Part shown: one piece after another, positions 8,355 through 17,501 of the stretch
How positions within the stretch are numbered: position 1 is the stretch's first letter
Layout of the letters: each line of letters starts with the position of its first letter
NCBI GenBank assembly: GCA_020055655.1
Contig: JAIPUR010000001.1
Location: forward strand, 1 to 64,000
DNA from: Methanosarcinaceae archaeon
GTDB taxonomy: Archaea; Halobacteriota; Methanosarcinia; Methanosarcinales; Methanosarcinaceae
DNA: 64,000 nucleotides
Direction of reading: 5' to 3'
Made by a program: the position numbers and the translations under genes
The notes under the pieces: generated by a model
Told to the model about the DNA's origin: nothing
Seen by the model: only the letters and a program-made list of their open reading frames with translations
Databases searched by the model: none

Positions 8355-9014
8355 TTATTTTAGGTCAAGTTCTCCAGATAGTATTTTCTCAATAATTCTG
8401 ATGGATTCCTCATTTATTATTGTTCTTTTTCCCTTGTCTGTCTTCTCCATTCTGTTATAATCAAAAATACTTTTACATACTCCATGTTTACTGTCCAGTG
8501 GGTCATAATCCTGCAGGAATACAATGCAACCTTCCATTCCAATTTCTTCCTGGATGTATTTTAGTGCATAACCGACTCCATAGTGGCATCCAATACCAGG
8601 AAGAAAATATTTGTAGCCCTCAGCTTTTTTTTTCTTGAGCCAGGGGAAGAGCTCAGAATCACTATCAATTATAAAAATCCTGTCTTTAGTGAAGTTATAT
8701 TTTCTAAGAACATCTATCATCTCCCCTAGTGAACAAGGTACATTGCACTGTTTATCATCAAGTTTTAAGCATTTTCTATTCTTTCGTGATGCTTCATTAC
8801 TGGATACCGGACAAACAAAATTTCCGTAAGGCTTTGCACAGTATGGTATAAATGCTATACATCTATCCAGCTCATCAAGAATTATCTTTTGAATATCTAG
8901 GTCTGGTGAAGAAATAGCTAATTTATGATTGCGCAACTCTTTGTTTTCCTGGATGGAACTCAGCCTGCTTTCAATCAATCTTTTATTCAAAGAATATGGA
9001 ATAAACGAGTACAA
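8355..9014 (-). CDS. Cys-rich DUF116-like protein, copy 1
   Basis: A 219-residue probably cytosolic protein with many conserved cysteines: FIPYCAKP, FVCP, NRKCLK, QCNVPC, GIGCHYG and GVCKS. The pattern resembles the DUF116 family, proposed metal or Fe-S binders of unknown role; I am moderately sure of the family. A paralogue with the same cysteines lies immediately upstream (9256-9981). The start is uncertain. TTG 9014 is the only canonical-type start matching the paralogue's MYALIPY region, but no strong ribosome binding site precedes it. Confidence 0.7.
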   Translation of the reverse strand: MYSFIPYSLNKRLIESRLSSIQENKELRNHKLAISSPDLDIQKIILDELDRCIAFIPYCAKPYGNFVCPVSSNEASRKNRKCLKLDDKQCNVPCSLGEMIDVLRKYNFTKDRIFIIDSDSELFPWLKKKKAEGYKYFLPGIGCHYGVGYALKYIQEEIGMEGCIVFLQDYDPLDSKHGVCKSIFDYNRMEKTDKGKRTIINEESIRIIEKILSGELDLK

Positions 9015-9255
9015 TCTCTCTAGTATTGATATTTTCGTTGCTTACCCCTTACCTTTCAAATGCTACATCCACGTATGAATGCGCAAATATATACCATTAA
9101 TTGTAATTAGATTCTTGTTCTAATAGCTTAGCATTGTAACAAAATCAATTATAGAATATGTTATTTTGGGATAATTCAAAAATATACAAAAAAGCAGAGT
9201 AAAATCCATAACATTTTATGGATAAATACCTTTTAGTTTTTTCCAGTTGCAGGAA

Positions 9256-9981
9256 TTATGTATTGGCAGGACATTCAATTGTATTAGTTGATTTATGTAT
9301 TAGTTCTTCAGAATTGGAATATTTACCAGAGAGGATCTCGTCCATCATGATAATCGTTCCTTCATGAACCTTTGTCATTTTTCCTTTATCCAGACCTTCC
9401 ATGCCCATATAGTCACTCATGCATTTGCATACACCATTTTTAGTGTCAGTTGGGCAATAGTCATCTACAAAGGCAATACATCCTTTGTATCCCAGTTTTT
9501 TACCAACAAGATCGATTGCATAAGAAACGCCATATTTGCATCCTACGCCTGGCATGAAATATTCATAACCTTCTTTTCTTTTTTGAACTAGCCATGGGAA
9601 AAGGTTTGCATCACGATCTATTATGAATATCTGGTTTTTTGTAAACCCATGTTTTTTGAGAACATCGACCATATCTCCCAGTGAGCATGGAACATCACAT
9701 TTCCCGCCTGAAACTTTTACGCAGTTCTGATTTTTTCGTTTGTGAGTTTTATCAGATGCAGGGCATGTGTTCTCTCCCATAGGTTTTGCGCAATATGGTA
9801 AAAAACTAATACATTTATCAATGTCTTCTTTGATGACTTTATTTATGTCAATCGAATGGGGATAAAGTGCAAGATGGTTATCGACTAATTGTTTGTCTTG
9901 TTTGCTGAGTTTGCATTTCAACCCAACTATTTTTTTGTGGATTGTATAGGGTATCAGTGCGTACATTAGATCTCGAAACAA
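9256..9981 (-). CDS. Cys-rich DUF116-like protein, copy 2
   Basis: A 241-residue paralogue of the 8355-9014 product. Shared motifs are FLPYCAKPMG, NTCPAS, CVKVSGGKCDVPCSLGDMVDVL, GVGCKYGVSYA and NGVCKCM. The TTG at 9981 follows GAGGGGATA at good spacing; an ATG five codons in (9966) is the alternative. It extends about 20 residues past copy 1 at the C-terminus, ending ECPANT. It has no signal peptide or membrane segment. Each copy sits near a small winged-helix gene, which suggests duplication of a regulator/DUF116 pair. Confidence 0.72.
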   Translation of the reverse strand: MFRDLMYALIPYTIHKKIVGLKCKLSKQDKQLVDNHLALYPHSIDINKVIKEDIDKCISFLPYCAKPMGENTCPASDKTHKRKNQNCVKVSGGKCDVPCSLGDMVDVLKKHGFTKNQIFIIDRDANLFPWLVQKRKEGYEYFMPGVGCKYGVSYAIDLVGKKLGYKGCIAFVDDYCPTDTKNGVCKCMSDYMGMEGLDKGKMTKVHEGTIIMMDEILSGKYSNSEELIHKSTNTIECPANT

Positions 9982-10288
9982 TATATCCCCTCTATCAAGC
10001 GTTTTTAGACCAATTTTGTATTAATTTCATATATTTATCTATATTCAAATCTTACAAATCATTATTAGTTTGATCATTTGTATAAATGTCATGACAGTAT
10101 ATGCTACATCTGTGTACACAGAATGTATATACACTCTAATATCCATGTACATATAAATAATCATCTCTGCAGATAAATAATTGTGTATGTATATTATTTT
10201 CGAAAGATATGCGTTAAAAAGAGCAATTTATGAATTTTAAAATCAATATTTAATAATTTCAAAATAAATATAAAAGAAAATATTTAGT
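9982..10288. promoter_or_regulatory. 307-nt AT-rich gap containing a 14-bp perfect palindrome
   Basis: No gene is visible. On the minus strand, which would serve the DUF116-like gene at 9981, TATA-like stretches occur near 10035-10045 (GATAAATATATG). The palindrome TCTGTGTACACAGA at 10109-10122 is perfect over 14 bp and is surrounded by further TGTA/TACA words. It is a plausible dimer-protein operator for the gene that starts at 9981. No experimental support can be drawn from sequence alone. Confidence 0.35.
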
Positions 10289-10513
10289 TTAGAGCCCCAA
10301 CTCTTTTGCAATAACTCGGAATTCTTTTCCCTTTGTGGTAGTGATATACATGTTCCCTTTATGCTCGATCAGCCCTTTGTCTTCTAGCATAACAAGATAT
10401 CTGTTGGCCATATCAAAATTCAAATTTGCATTGTAAACTATATGTGTTTTTCTAGCGCCTTCCATTGCAGCTTTCAATATTTCTACACTAATGGCAGTTC
10501 TACTCCTTCTCAT
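10289..10513 (-). CDS. Small winged-helix regulator, paralogue of the 5591 gene
   Basis: A 74-residue winged-helix DNA-binding protein starting MRRSRTAISVEILKAA, then GARKTHIVYNANLNF and a wing YITTTKGKEF. It is very close to the 5591-5821 product over the whole length. ATG 10513 is chosen because the alignable N-terminus starts here; further in-frame starts upstream would add up to seven residues. It has no effector domain, so it may act as a simple dimeric repressor (inference). It is separated from the DUF116-like gene by the palindrome-containing gap. Confidence 0.8.
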   Translation of the reverse strand: MRRSRTAISVEILKAAMEGARKTHIVYNANLNFDMANRYLVMLEDKGLIEHKGNMYITTTKGKEFRVIAKELGL

Positions 10514-10652
10514 GATAACCATACCCACTAGCAACTAGTTTCCTGTGCAATGTGATATTCTTATATTCACAATATTGATTTTTGTATCTACTGTACTTTG
10601 GTAAAAATGAATATGTATGGAATGTTTCCTTACATTCCATCCAATTCTAATA

Positions 10653-11309
10653 TTATTTTTTACCCATGTACATGTAAATTCCAACTCCAGCACTTACAAG
10701 TACAATTCCAAATAGGACAAGAGCACTGCTAGTTTGTGATGTGTTTAGAGGTTCAGATTCTCCTTCTACTGGAATCTCATCTGATGTACTTGGAAGTACA
10801 GTTTCTTCTTCAATCTCTTCAGCAGGAACTTCTTCTTCAATATCTTTAGCAGGAGTTTCCTCTTCGACATTAGCACTGCTAAATCCTACACCGCCACCAG
10901 TGCTTGCACTTGTAGCTTTTTCATCATTGCTTTCATCATTAGTTGCAGGCGAATTTGCTGTAATATCCATGGATACGATATCTTCAGTTTCATATTCATT
11001 AAGATCTAATGTCTGTGTTTTTACTCCATTCACATATACTGTAACTACTTCGTAGCTTGAGTGTATTCCAAGTCTGTTACTACGTTCATCGCCAAAAACC
11101 CCTTCTTTTGTAACAGTCGTTTCAGCTATAGTATTTCCTTCAGATACTATTGCAACTTTAGTTCCTATGGCTGCTGGATCTCCATCAACTAATAATTCAC
11201 CTTCTATCACCACAGGAGGTTCATTTGCTGACGCAGGCACAACTAAAAATGCCAGTAGAATAATTGATACTTGTAATAGTAAAATGCCATATTTTTTCTT
11301 ATTTATCAT
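10653..11309 (-). CDS. Membrane-anchored surface protein with acidic stalk
   Basis: A 218-residue exported protein. It has a signal peptide (residues ~1-29, ending VVPASA) and a small beta-rich domain (VIEGELLVDGDPAAIGT to ETEDIVSMDI) resembling a carboxypeptidase-like/Ig-like fold. A Ser/Thr/Glu/Pro stalk contains EEEVPAEEIEEE-type repeats. A C-terminal membrane helix (ALVLFGIVLVSAGVGIYMYM) ends in Gly-Lys-Lys. The tail lacks a PGF, PEF or VPXXXP motif, so it looks like a plain anchor. ATG 11309 follows AGGTGGGAC. It is the last gene of the dockerin-cohesin operon, 74 nt after the cohesin gene. Confidence 0.8.
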   Translation of the reverse strand: MINKKKYGILLLQVSIILLAFLVVPASANEPPVVIEGELLVDGDPAAIGTKVAIVSEGNTIAETTVTKEGVFGDERSNRLGIHSSYEVVTVYVNGVKTQTLDLNEYETEDIVSMDITANSPATNDESNDEKATSASTGGGVGFSSANVEEETPAKDIEEEVPAEEIEEETVLPSTSDEIPVEGESEPLNTSQTSSALVLFGIVLVSAGVGIYMYMGKK

Positions 11310-11383
11310 ACGTCCCACCTTTGATAAATTAAAAAAGCAGTGGATTACTCCACTGCAAAATTCCTTTGTTTCATGTCCCTCTT

Positions 11384-13735
11384 TTAGGCAAGTATGCACT
11401 CCTCATCCACAAAGACATAGAATCCTTCATACGTATTCATGGTAAAGATATCTGTACCCACATGGTTTCCGTTGATGATACCTTCTGCTCCATTGTATCC
11501 AATGAATTCGTATTCATTTGTAGAGGACATCCATGGTCCTTTTACTTTTGAATAGCAGTCATCTATGGATGCAAGGCCCATCTCAGCGGACAGCTCTACA
11601 CTTGTGGTGTGTCCAACAGCATTCCATCCTGGATAAAGCATCAGGGATGGTGGTCTTGATGGCACCTTTGGTGTGAGGTATTCTTCATTTATGACAACAT
11701 CTTCTGTCAGGTTATTGTGTATCCAATAGGCTTTGAGTGGTTCAAAGTCAGTTGGAATTGTCATATTACCTGTAGATGCATCGTCATAGAATACACTGTC
11801 TATCACAGTTGAGTCAAAGTCCTGAAGCACGTTTGCCATTGATGGATCATCGAGTGTTTCTGGGAATGATATCAGATTCCAGCCAGGCATCAGCACTATA
11901 CCCTCGATAACAGGTACTATGCTTACCGTTACTGTGCCATCGCTCACAGTTACACCTGGAATTCCTACAGAGTCCTGATCCTTCATTATTACATTATCAA
12001 GATCAAGGTTGTAGGTTCCATCAGTTGCTCCTGCCTTCACTTCGAACTCAATGGTTAACATAGTGCCATCTACCGGAGTGATTGGTGCGCTTGCACTGGT
12101 TTCTGCAAGACCATAGCTAATGGTACCTGCACCATCGTCACCACTTCCAGGGGCTACAAGAGCTCCTGCACCAAGCAGATCTTCATCGGTGATGTTGTTC
12201 ACCATCAGAGTTGATGCATCATAGTTCAGCTTCAGGTTAACTGCACGTAGGTTTTCCATATCGGAATTTACATCCACAGTTACCTGGAATGTTTCACCGA
12301 CATCTACAGGACCACTTGATACAGGAGATATCAGTACTTCAGGTTCACTTGGTTCTGGTGGAATTACATTAATTCCTACAGTACCATCGGTTACTAGCAC
12401 TCCTGGGATCGCTACAGAGTCCTGATCCTTGAGTTCTACACCGTCAAGATCAAGGTCGTATGTTCCATCAGTTGCTCCTGCCTTCACTTCGAACTCAATG
12501 GTTAACATAGTGCCATCTACCGAAGTGATTGGTGCGCTTGCGCTGGTTTCTGCAAGACCATAGCTAATGGTACCTGCACCATCGTCACCGCTTCCAGGGG
12601 CTACAAGAGCTCCTGCACCAAGCAGATCTTCATCGGTGATGTTGTTCACCATCAGAGTTGATGCATCATAGTTCAGCTGCAGGTTAACTGCACGTAGGTT
12701 CTCGATATCGGAGTTTACATCCACAGTCACCTGGAATGTATCACCTACTCCAACAGGACCGCTTGATACCGGGTTGATTACAACTTCAGGACCTACAGAT
12801 CCCTCTGGTGGAATCAGTACTGCATCGATTACATGCACAACACCATTCTCAGCTTCAAGATCAGCTACAGTAACCATAGCATCGTTGATGAATACATCAT
12901 CTCCGACTATTGTGACCGTAATGTCCTCACCAAGCAATGTAGTGGCAGTCATACCATCAGTAAGGTCTGTTGACATGACCTTACCATCCAGTACATGATA
13001 GAGCAGTACATCGGTCAGGTTACCAGTTGGATCAGCAACCAAGTCCGCAAGCAAACCATCAGGGAGCGCGTCAAAAGCTGCATCTGTTGGTGCGAACACT
13101 GTAAATGCCCCATCACCTGACAGAGCACCTACTAATCCAGCTTCACCTACTGCGAACTCAAGAGTTTCATGGTCAGGACTATTGACGATTATATCTACCA
13201 CGGTATCTGGCAGATCCCCTATTTTTACAGTACCATCTGTTGCTGTAACTCCTACGATAGCTGTATAGGTCTCATCCATTATCTCCACAGTGTTCAGGTC
13301 AAGGTCATAAGTGCCGTTTGCCGCACCTGTCTTCACTTCGAACTCAATGGTTAACATAGTGCCATCTACCGGAGTGATTGGTGCGCTTGCGCTGGTTTCT
13401 GCAAGAGCATAACTAATGGTACCTGCACCATCGTCACCACTTCCAGGGGCTACAAGAGCTCCTGCACCAAGCAGATCCTCATCTGTGACGCTGTTCACCA
13501 TAAGAGTTGATGCATCATAGTTCAGCTGCAGATTGACTGCACGTAGGTTCTCTGTATCTGAATTAACATCCACAGTTACCTGGAACGTATCACCTGCATC
13601 ATACTCATTCGTTTGTGGATTTACTAACACCGAAGGTGCAGCCGCTGCAAGACCTACGCCTACCATGAAACATGCACAAAAAATTAAAAGGATGGCAGCG
13701 GATGCTGTCAAACCTTTACTTGTTACTTTTGTCAT
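11384..13735 (-). CDS. Secreted scaffold protein: cohesin - fasciclin - cohesin - cohesin
   Basis: A 783-residue exported protein. Residues 1-33 are the signal peptide, ~34-173 cohesin 1, ~174-310 a fasciclin domain (FTVFAPTDAAFDALP; LLYHVLDGK; NGVVHVIDAVLIPP), ~316-455 cohesin 2 and ~466-606 cohesin 3. The C-terminal 170 residues contain two MPGWNLISF/YPGWNAVGH-type elements. Each cohesin has GDTFQVTVDVNSD, LRAVNL-LNYDASTL and SGDDGAGTISY. It has no membrane anchor or sortase tail. The start lies 23 nt after the stop of a dockerin-bearing gene, so receptor and ligand modules are co-transcribed. It probably holds dockerin partners at the cell surface; which dockerins it binds is inference. 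Confidence 0.88.
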   Translation of the reverse strand: MTKVTSKGLTASAAILLIFCACFMVGVGLAAAAPSVLVNPQTNEYDAGDTFQVTVDVNSDTENLRAVNLQLNYDASTLMVNSVTDEDLLGAGALVAPGSGDDGAGTISYALAETSASAPITPVDGTMLTIEFEVKTGAANGTYDLDLNTVEIMDETYTAIVGVTATDGTVKIGDLPDTVVDIIVNSPDHETLEFAVGEAGLVGALSGDGAFTVFAPTDAAFDALPDGLLADLVADPTGNLTDVLLYHVLDGKVMSTDLTDGMTATTLLGEDITVTIVGDDVFINDAMVTVADLEAENGVVHVIDAVLIPPEGSVGPEVVINPVSSGPVGVGDTFQVTVDVNSDIENLRAVNLQLNYDASTLMVNNITDEDLLGAGALVAPGSGDDGAGTISYGLAETSASAPITSVDGTMLTIEFEVKAGATDGTYDLDLDGVELKDQDSVAIPGVLVTDGTVGINVIPPEPSEPEVLISPVSSGPVDVGETFQVTVDVNSDMENLRAVNLKLNYDASTLMVNNITDEDLLGAGALVAPGSGDDGAGTISYGLAETSASAPITPVDGTMLTIEFEVKAGATDGTYNLDLDNVIMKDQDSVGIPGVTVSDGTVTVSIVPVIEGIVLMPGWNLISFPETLDDPSMANVLQDFDSTVIDSVFYDDASTGNMTIPTDFEPLKAYWIHNNLTEDVVINEEYLTPKVPSRPPSLMLYPGWNAVGHTTSVELSAEMGLASIDDCYSKVKGPWMSSTNEYEFIGYNGAEGIINGNHVGTDIFTMNTYEGFYVFVDEECILA
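11999..12298 (-). repeat. Cohesin repeat, copy 3 (DNA-level repeat)
   Basis: About 300 bp encoding residues 480-579 of the cohesin/fasciclin protein. Long runs are identical at DNA level to 12446-12745 and 13295-13594, for example the stretch around 12035-12075 that recurs near 12485 and 13330. This suggests recent duplication or gene conversion. Confidence 0.85.
12446..12745 (-). repeat. Cohesin repeat, copy 2 (DNA-level repeat)
   Basis: About 300 bp encoding residues 331-430. It is nearly identical in sequence to copy 3, and both carry an ITDEDLLGAGAL segment where copy 1 has a variant. Copies 2 and 3 are closer to each other than to copy 1. Confidence 0.85.
13295..13594 (-). repeat. Cohesin repeat, copy 1 (DNA-level repeat)
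   Basis: About 300 bp encoding residues 48-147. It has the same block as copies 2 and 3 with a few replacements (SVTDEDL for NITDEDL, SYALAETS for SYGLAETS). It is separated from copies 2 and 3 by the fasciclin domain. Confidence 0.82.
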
Positions 13736-13758
13736 GATTTCACCTCATTAAATCAGGC

Positions 13759-16700
13759 TCAGGATTGATATACTCCTGCGAACTCTACGAAGTCTATGAA
13801 GTCTACGTTTCCGTTATCGTCAAAATCAAAGATCGCATCGTAGTTTGCATCACCCTCAACTGAGTCGTATGCTGCTGCAAACTCTACGAAATCAATGAAA
13901 TCAACAATTTCGTCACCGTTTGCATCACCTTTCATTTCACTAGTTGGTGGTGCTACTGGTACAGCTCCTCCATTCATGTAGATTCCAGTTCCATCGGTTG
14001 GATCGAAGGTGAACATCATCCTCTGGTACTCAGTTGACAGTTCAATGTCACCACAGACATCAGAGTTTGGTGCTGTGAATGAACTGGTCAAGAGGTAGTC
14101 ACCGCTTCCACCTGCATTTGGTACATCTGGGTAGACAAACTCCTTGTAGAAGTCTGGCATTGTCATGATGTGTAGCCACTTCCAGGTTTCAGTAGATTTT
14201 ACTGTATCAGCTGATGTAATGGCGTTGCATCCTTCTCTGAGTATTTCCAGTAGGTTGGTGTGGAACCTTGGTTCATAGTCCTTACCAGTGAAGTATATCT
14301 CAGTTGCAGGTACATCCATGAACATACGTTCTGCTACTGTGTCGTAGGCACCGTTGATGTACATGTCATGATACCAGAGCAGATCATCAGTTGCACCGTT
14401 ATCATACCATTGTCCGTTGTAGCATGTCATACCTTCTGCTGGTGTTGCATGTGGTACGTCGATGTCATCTATCATGATGTGGTCACCATTAAATGGTGGA
14501 AGCACTGGGATGATATCTCCATCGTATACTCCTCTCTTGACAATTGAAAGGTCATTGAGTGCAATATCCTTGTGTTCTGGCAATGGGTTTCTGATAGTGA
14601 TGTACTTGACATTGTTGTCTTCTGGACCATAGATCATTGCAACATCGTACTCAGCACCATCCACGAAGAAAGTCTCCATGGTGTGGAGCAGACGTCCGAC
14701 ACGGATCAATACCTTCTCGTTCTCTGGGCTGGTACCAAGAATTTGCATTGCCCATGGGTCATAGAAGTCCGGTTCGTCCATTACAACTGTGTGACGTCCA
14801 GCACTAAGGATTCCCTGCTCGACATTGATGACTTGCAGTCCTCCAATTTGTTCTGGTACTTCATTACCGTTGTAGTATATCTTTACAGCAACTCTGTCAA
14901 TTTGGCCTTCACCATCGTAATAGATACCTTCAACCTCTACAATGTGGTCGAGGAACTGTATCATATCTCCAACAGCAATAGCAAATGTTTCTGAACCGAT
15001 TGCAATATCCTTTCTTCCATCACCGTTGAAATCAGTTGCTCCAAGCAGGTAGGTCATATCGTCATTACCATCATAGTTCATATCCATGCTGTCAAGACCA
15101 ATGTGTGTGTCGTCCATGTCAGATACTGGGAACCAGAAGTGTGTCCAAAGACCATTTTCCTGATTCATAAAGTCTCCGAAGTTTTCAGGGTTACCCTCAA
15201 CAGTCGCCATTCCTGCAGTTGGCTGGAAGTGCTTGTCGATGAACATGTAGGTGTACTCATTGATCACATCTTCCCAGACGTATTCATTGTGGTTTGGTAC
15301 CCATCCATTGTATACTTCATCAAGCCATACCATACCAGTTGGTTCAGTGTATTCAGGTACGAACCACTGTCTGAAGAATACCTTCTCATGTGAGTCCTTG
15401 TTGTCAACAACAATTCCTGCCTTTATCTTAGCTGGATTGAGTGTTACAAAGTCCTTTTCAGGTGCTTCAGGGCTTAGCGGATCAAATGGTGCTTCAGGGT
15501 CAGTGTATGGGAATGCTGCATCTTTGTCGCCTTCACCATAGACTCTAAGTCCATTTGTTTCAGTGTCTATTTCATTAACATAGATATCATCTGCTCCTGT
15601 TTCCTGGTCATAGGTGAACATTAATCTCTGTGGCCAGACAATATTTTCAGGGTTGCATACGAAATCTTCTGTGTAATCACAGATCTCTGAATTCTCTGCT
15701 CTGAATGAACTTGTGAACAGGAAGTCACCTGTGCCATCATCTGCATCAGGCAGTTCAGGGTACACGAATGTCTTGTAGAAATCAGGCATTGTGCGGATGT
15801 GTAGCCATTTCCATGCTTCAGTACCTTCTATATTACTAAGGATTGGATCCTCATCAAGCATTTCAAGAAGATCAGTGTGGAACCTTGGCTCATAGTCCTT
15901 ACCAGTGAAGTAGATAAGCAATGGATCAACATCATATATCTTACGTTCTTCCACTGTGTCGTAAGCAGTGTTTATGCAGTCGTCCATGTACCATTCTCCA
16001 TCAGGAGCATTCATGTTGAGACTTGAACCTACATATCCTGTGTATTCACAGCAGACATCACTGTGTGGAATGTTGATGTCATCAACCATTGTGTGTACCT
16101 TGTTGAAAGGTGGCATCAATGGAATGTATTCATCATTGTCAACCATTTCTTTGACAATTGAAAGGTCATTGATTTCTACATCCTTGTGTTCAGGAACTGG
16201 GTTTCTGATGGTGATATACTTGACAGAATCATATTCAGGACCAAAGATCCTTGCAACGTCGTATTCTGAACCATCTACGAAGAATGATTCTCTTTCATAG
16301 AGTTGGCGTCCTACTTTAAGCAGAACCTTTTCAGAACTTGAGGCAGTAGCTTCAATTTCAAGGAACCATGGTTCATAGAACTGTGGTATGTCCATTGTTA
16401 CTGTGTGACGACCTGCACTGAGGTAATTGTTCTCAACATTTACAGAATAGAGTCCACCGATCTGCTCAGGTTCATCGTTACCAGTGTAGAATATTTTTAC
16501 AGCAACTCTATCGAGTTCTCCCTGTCCATTATAGTAAACACCTTCAATTTCTACTATATGGTCGAGGAACTGAACACTGTCACCAACATCAACAGCCATT
16601 AGTTCAGAGCTGATCTGAATATCCTTGTATCCATCGTAGTTGAAGTCTCCTACTTTCTCAAGGACTACCATATCGTCTACGCCATCATAGTTTATGTCAT

Positions 16701-17313
16701 AGCCATCGAGACCGATCTGTGCATCATCATTGTCTGCAACAGGGAACCAGAAAGTTGACCAATATGCACTTGTTGGACTCTTTGCGGTTGCAGCTCTTGG
16801 CTGGTAATGCTTGTCGAGGAACATGTAGGTGTATTCTGTTACTACATCTTCCCAGACATACTCATTACGGTTAGGTATCCACTCACATTCTACGTCGACT
16901 GGTAGTTCTGTAAATGCTTCTCTTGCATTAGCTTCATCAATGATCTCTACAGAATCATTAATTTCACATCTGAAATCATCGAGCCATACCATTCCGGTAG
17001 GTTCGGTGTATTCAGGTACGAACCACTGTCTGGCAAATACCTTCTGTTTAGAATCGATATTGTTGACAACTACTGCATCTTCCATTAATGCTGGATTGAA
17101 TGTCACAAAATCTTTCATTGGCGATTCATTGTTCATTGGATCGAAAGGTGCTTCTGGATCAGTATAAGGGAATGCGGCACTGTATCCTTCTTCACCGTAG
17201 ATCCGCAATGTATTAACTTCATGAGCATCAGCGCTTGCTGTAGATGCTATCATAAAAAGCGCAATTAGCGCAATAGCGATCACTAATATCTCATGATGGA
17301 TCTTTCTTGTCAT
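13759..17313 (-). CDS. Large duplicated exported protein with C-terminal dockerin
   Basis: A 1184-residue secreted protein. It has a signal peptide (~1-29) and two homologous halves (~33-585 and ~586-1110). Each half begins with LR(I/V)YGE and contains AAFPYTDPEAPFDP, ARQWFVPEYTEPTGMVWLD (or FRQWF...) and LHI-TMPDFYK-FVYP. A short linker (GGAVPVAPP) leads to a dockerin at ~1128-1184 with two Ca2+-loop repeats, DANGDEIVDFIDF and DFDDNGNVDFIDF. I do not recognise the duplicated domain; it is acidic and Tyr/Asp-rich with Asp-rich DYNGDG-like loops. No membrane anchor is seen, so attachment is presumably through the dockerin to cohesins such as the product of the next gene, 23 nt downstream. The first half carries an insertion of about 25 residues absent from the second. 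Confidence 0.85.
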   Translation of the reverse strand: MTRKIHHEILVIAIALIALFMIASTASADAHEVNTLRIYGEEGYSAAFPYTDPEAPFDPMNNESPMKDFVTFNPALMEDAVVVNNIDSKQKVFARQWFVPEYTEPTGMVWLDDFRCEINDSVEIIDEANAREAFTELPVDVECEWIPNRNEYVWEDVVTEYTYMFLDKHYQPRAATAKSPTSAYWSTFWFPVADNDDAQIGLDGYDINYDGVDDMVVLEKVGDFNYDGYKDIQISSELMAVDVGDSVQFLDHIVEIEGVYYNGQGELDRVAVKIFYTGNDEPEQIGGLYSVNVENNYLSAGRHTVTMDIPQFYEPWFLEIEATASSSEKVLLKVGRQLYERESFFVDGSEYDVARIFGPEYDSVKYITIRNPVPEHKDVEINDLSIVKEMVDNDEYIPLMPPFNKVHTMVDDINIPHSDVCCEYTGYVGSSLNMNAPDGEWYMDDCINTAYDTVEERKIYDVDPLLIYFTGKDYEPRFHTDLLEMLDEDPILSNIEGTEAWKWLHIRTMPDFYKTFVYPELPDADDGTGDFLFTSSFRAENSEICDYTEDFVCNPENIVWPQRLMFTYDQETGADDIYVNEIDTETNGLRVYGEGDKDAAFPYTDPEAPFDPLSPEAPEKDFVTLNPAKIKAGIVVDNKDSHEKVFFRQWFVPEYTEPTGMVWLDEVYNGWVPNHNEYVWEDVINEYTYMFIDKHFQPTAGMATVEGNPENFGDFMNQENGLWTHFWFPVSDMDDTHIGLDSMDMNYDGNDDMTYLLGATDFNGDGRKDIAIGSETFAIAVGDMIQFLDHIVEVEGIYYDGEGQIDRVAVKIYYNGNEVPEQIGGLQVINVEQGILSAGRHTVVMDEPDFYDPWAMQILGTSPENEKVLIRVGRLLHTMETFFVDGAEYDVAMIYGPEDNNVKYITIRNPLPEHKDIALNDLSIVKRGVYDGDIIPVLPPFNGDHIMIDDIDVPHATPAEGMTCYNGQWYDNGATDDLLWYHDMYINGAYDTVAERMFMDVPATEIYFTGKDYEPRFHTNLLEILREGCNAITSADTVKSTETWKWLHIMTMPDFYKEFVYPDVPNAGGSGDYLLTSSFTAPNSDVCGDIELSTEYQRMMFTFDPTDGTGIYMNGGAVPVAPPTSEMKGDANGDEIVDFIDFVEFAAAYDSVEGDANYDAIFDFDDNGNVDFIDFVEFAGVYQS

Positions 17314-17501
17314 TATTCTCCTCCTTTTTTAGCCATACCGATTTTAGATATCATTGAACACGACTACGTCTCCACTCATTCAATGTTATCCAGGTAAAGT
17401 TATCCAGGGTATGCCCACTGACAACCCCAAGTAAAGATTGTGTTTTAGAAGTTATAAACCGATAAGAAATAAAGTTCGCAACAATTGCTTAAAAACAAAT
17501 G

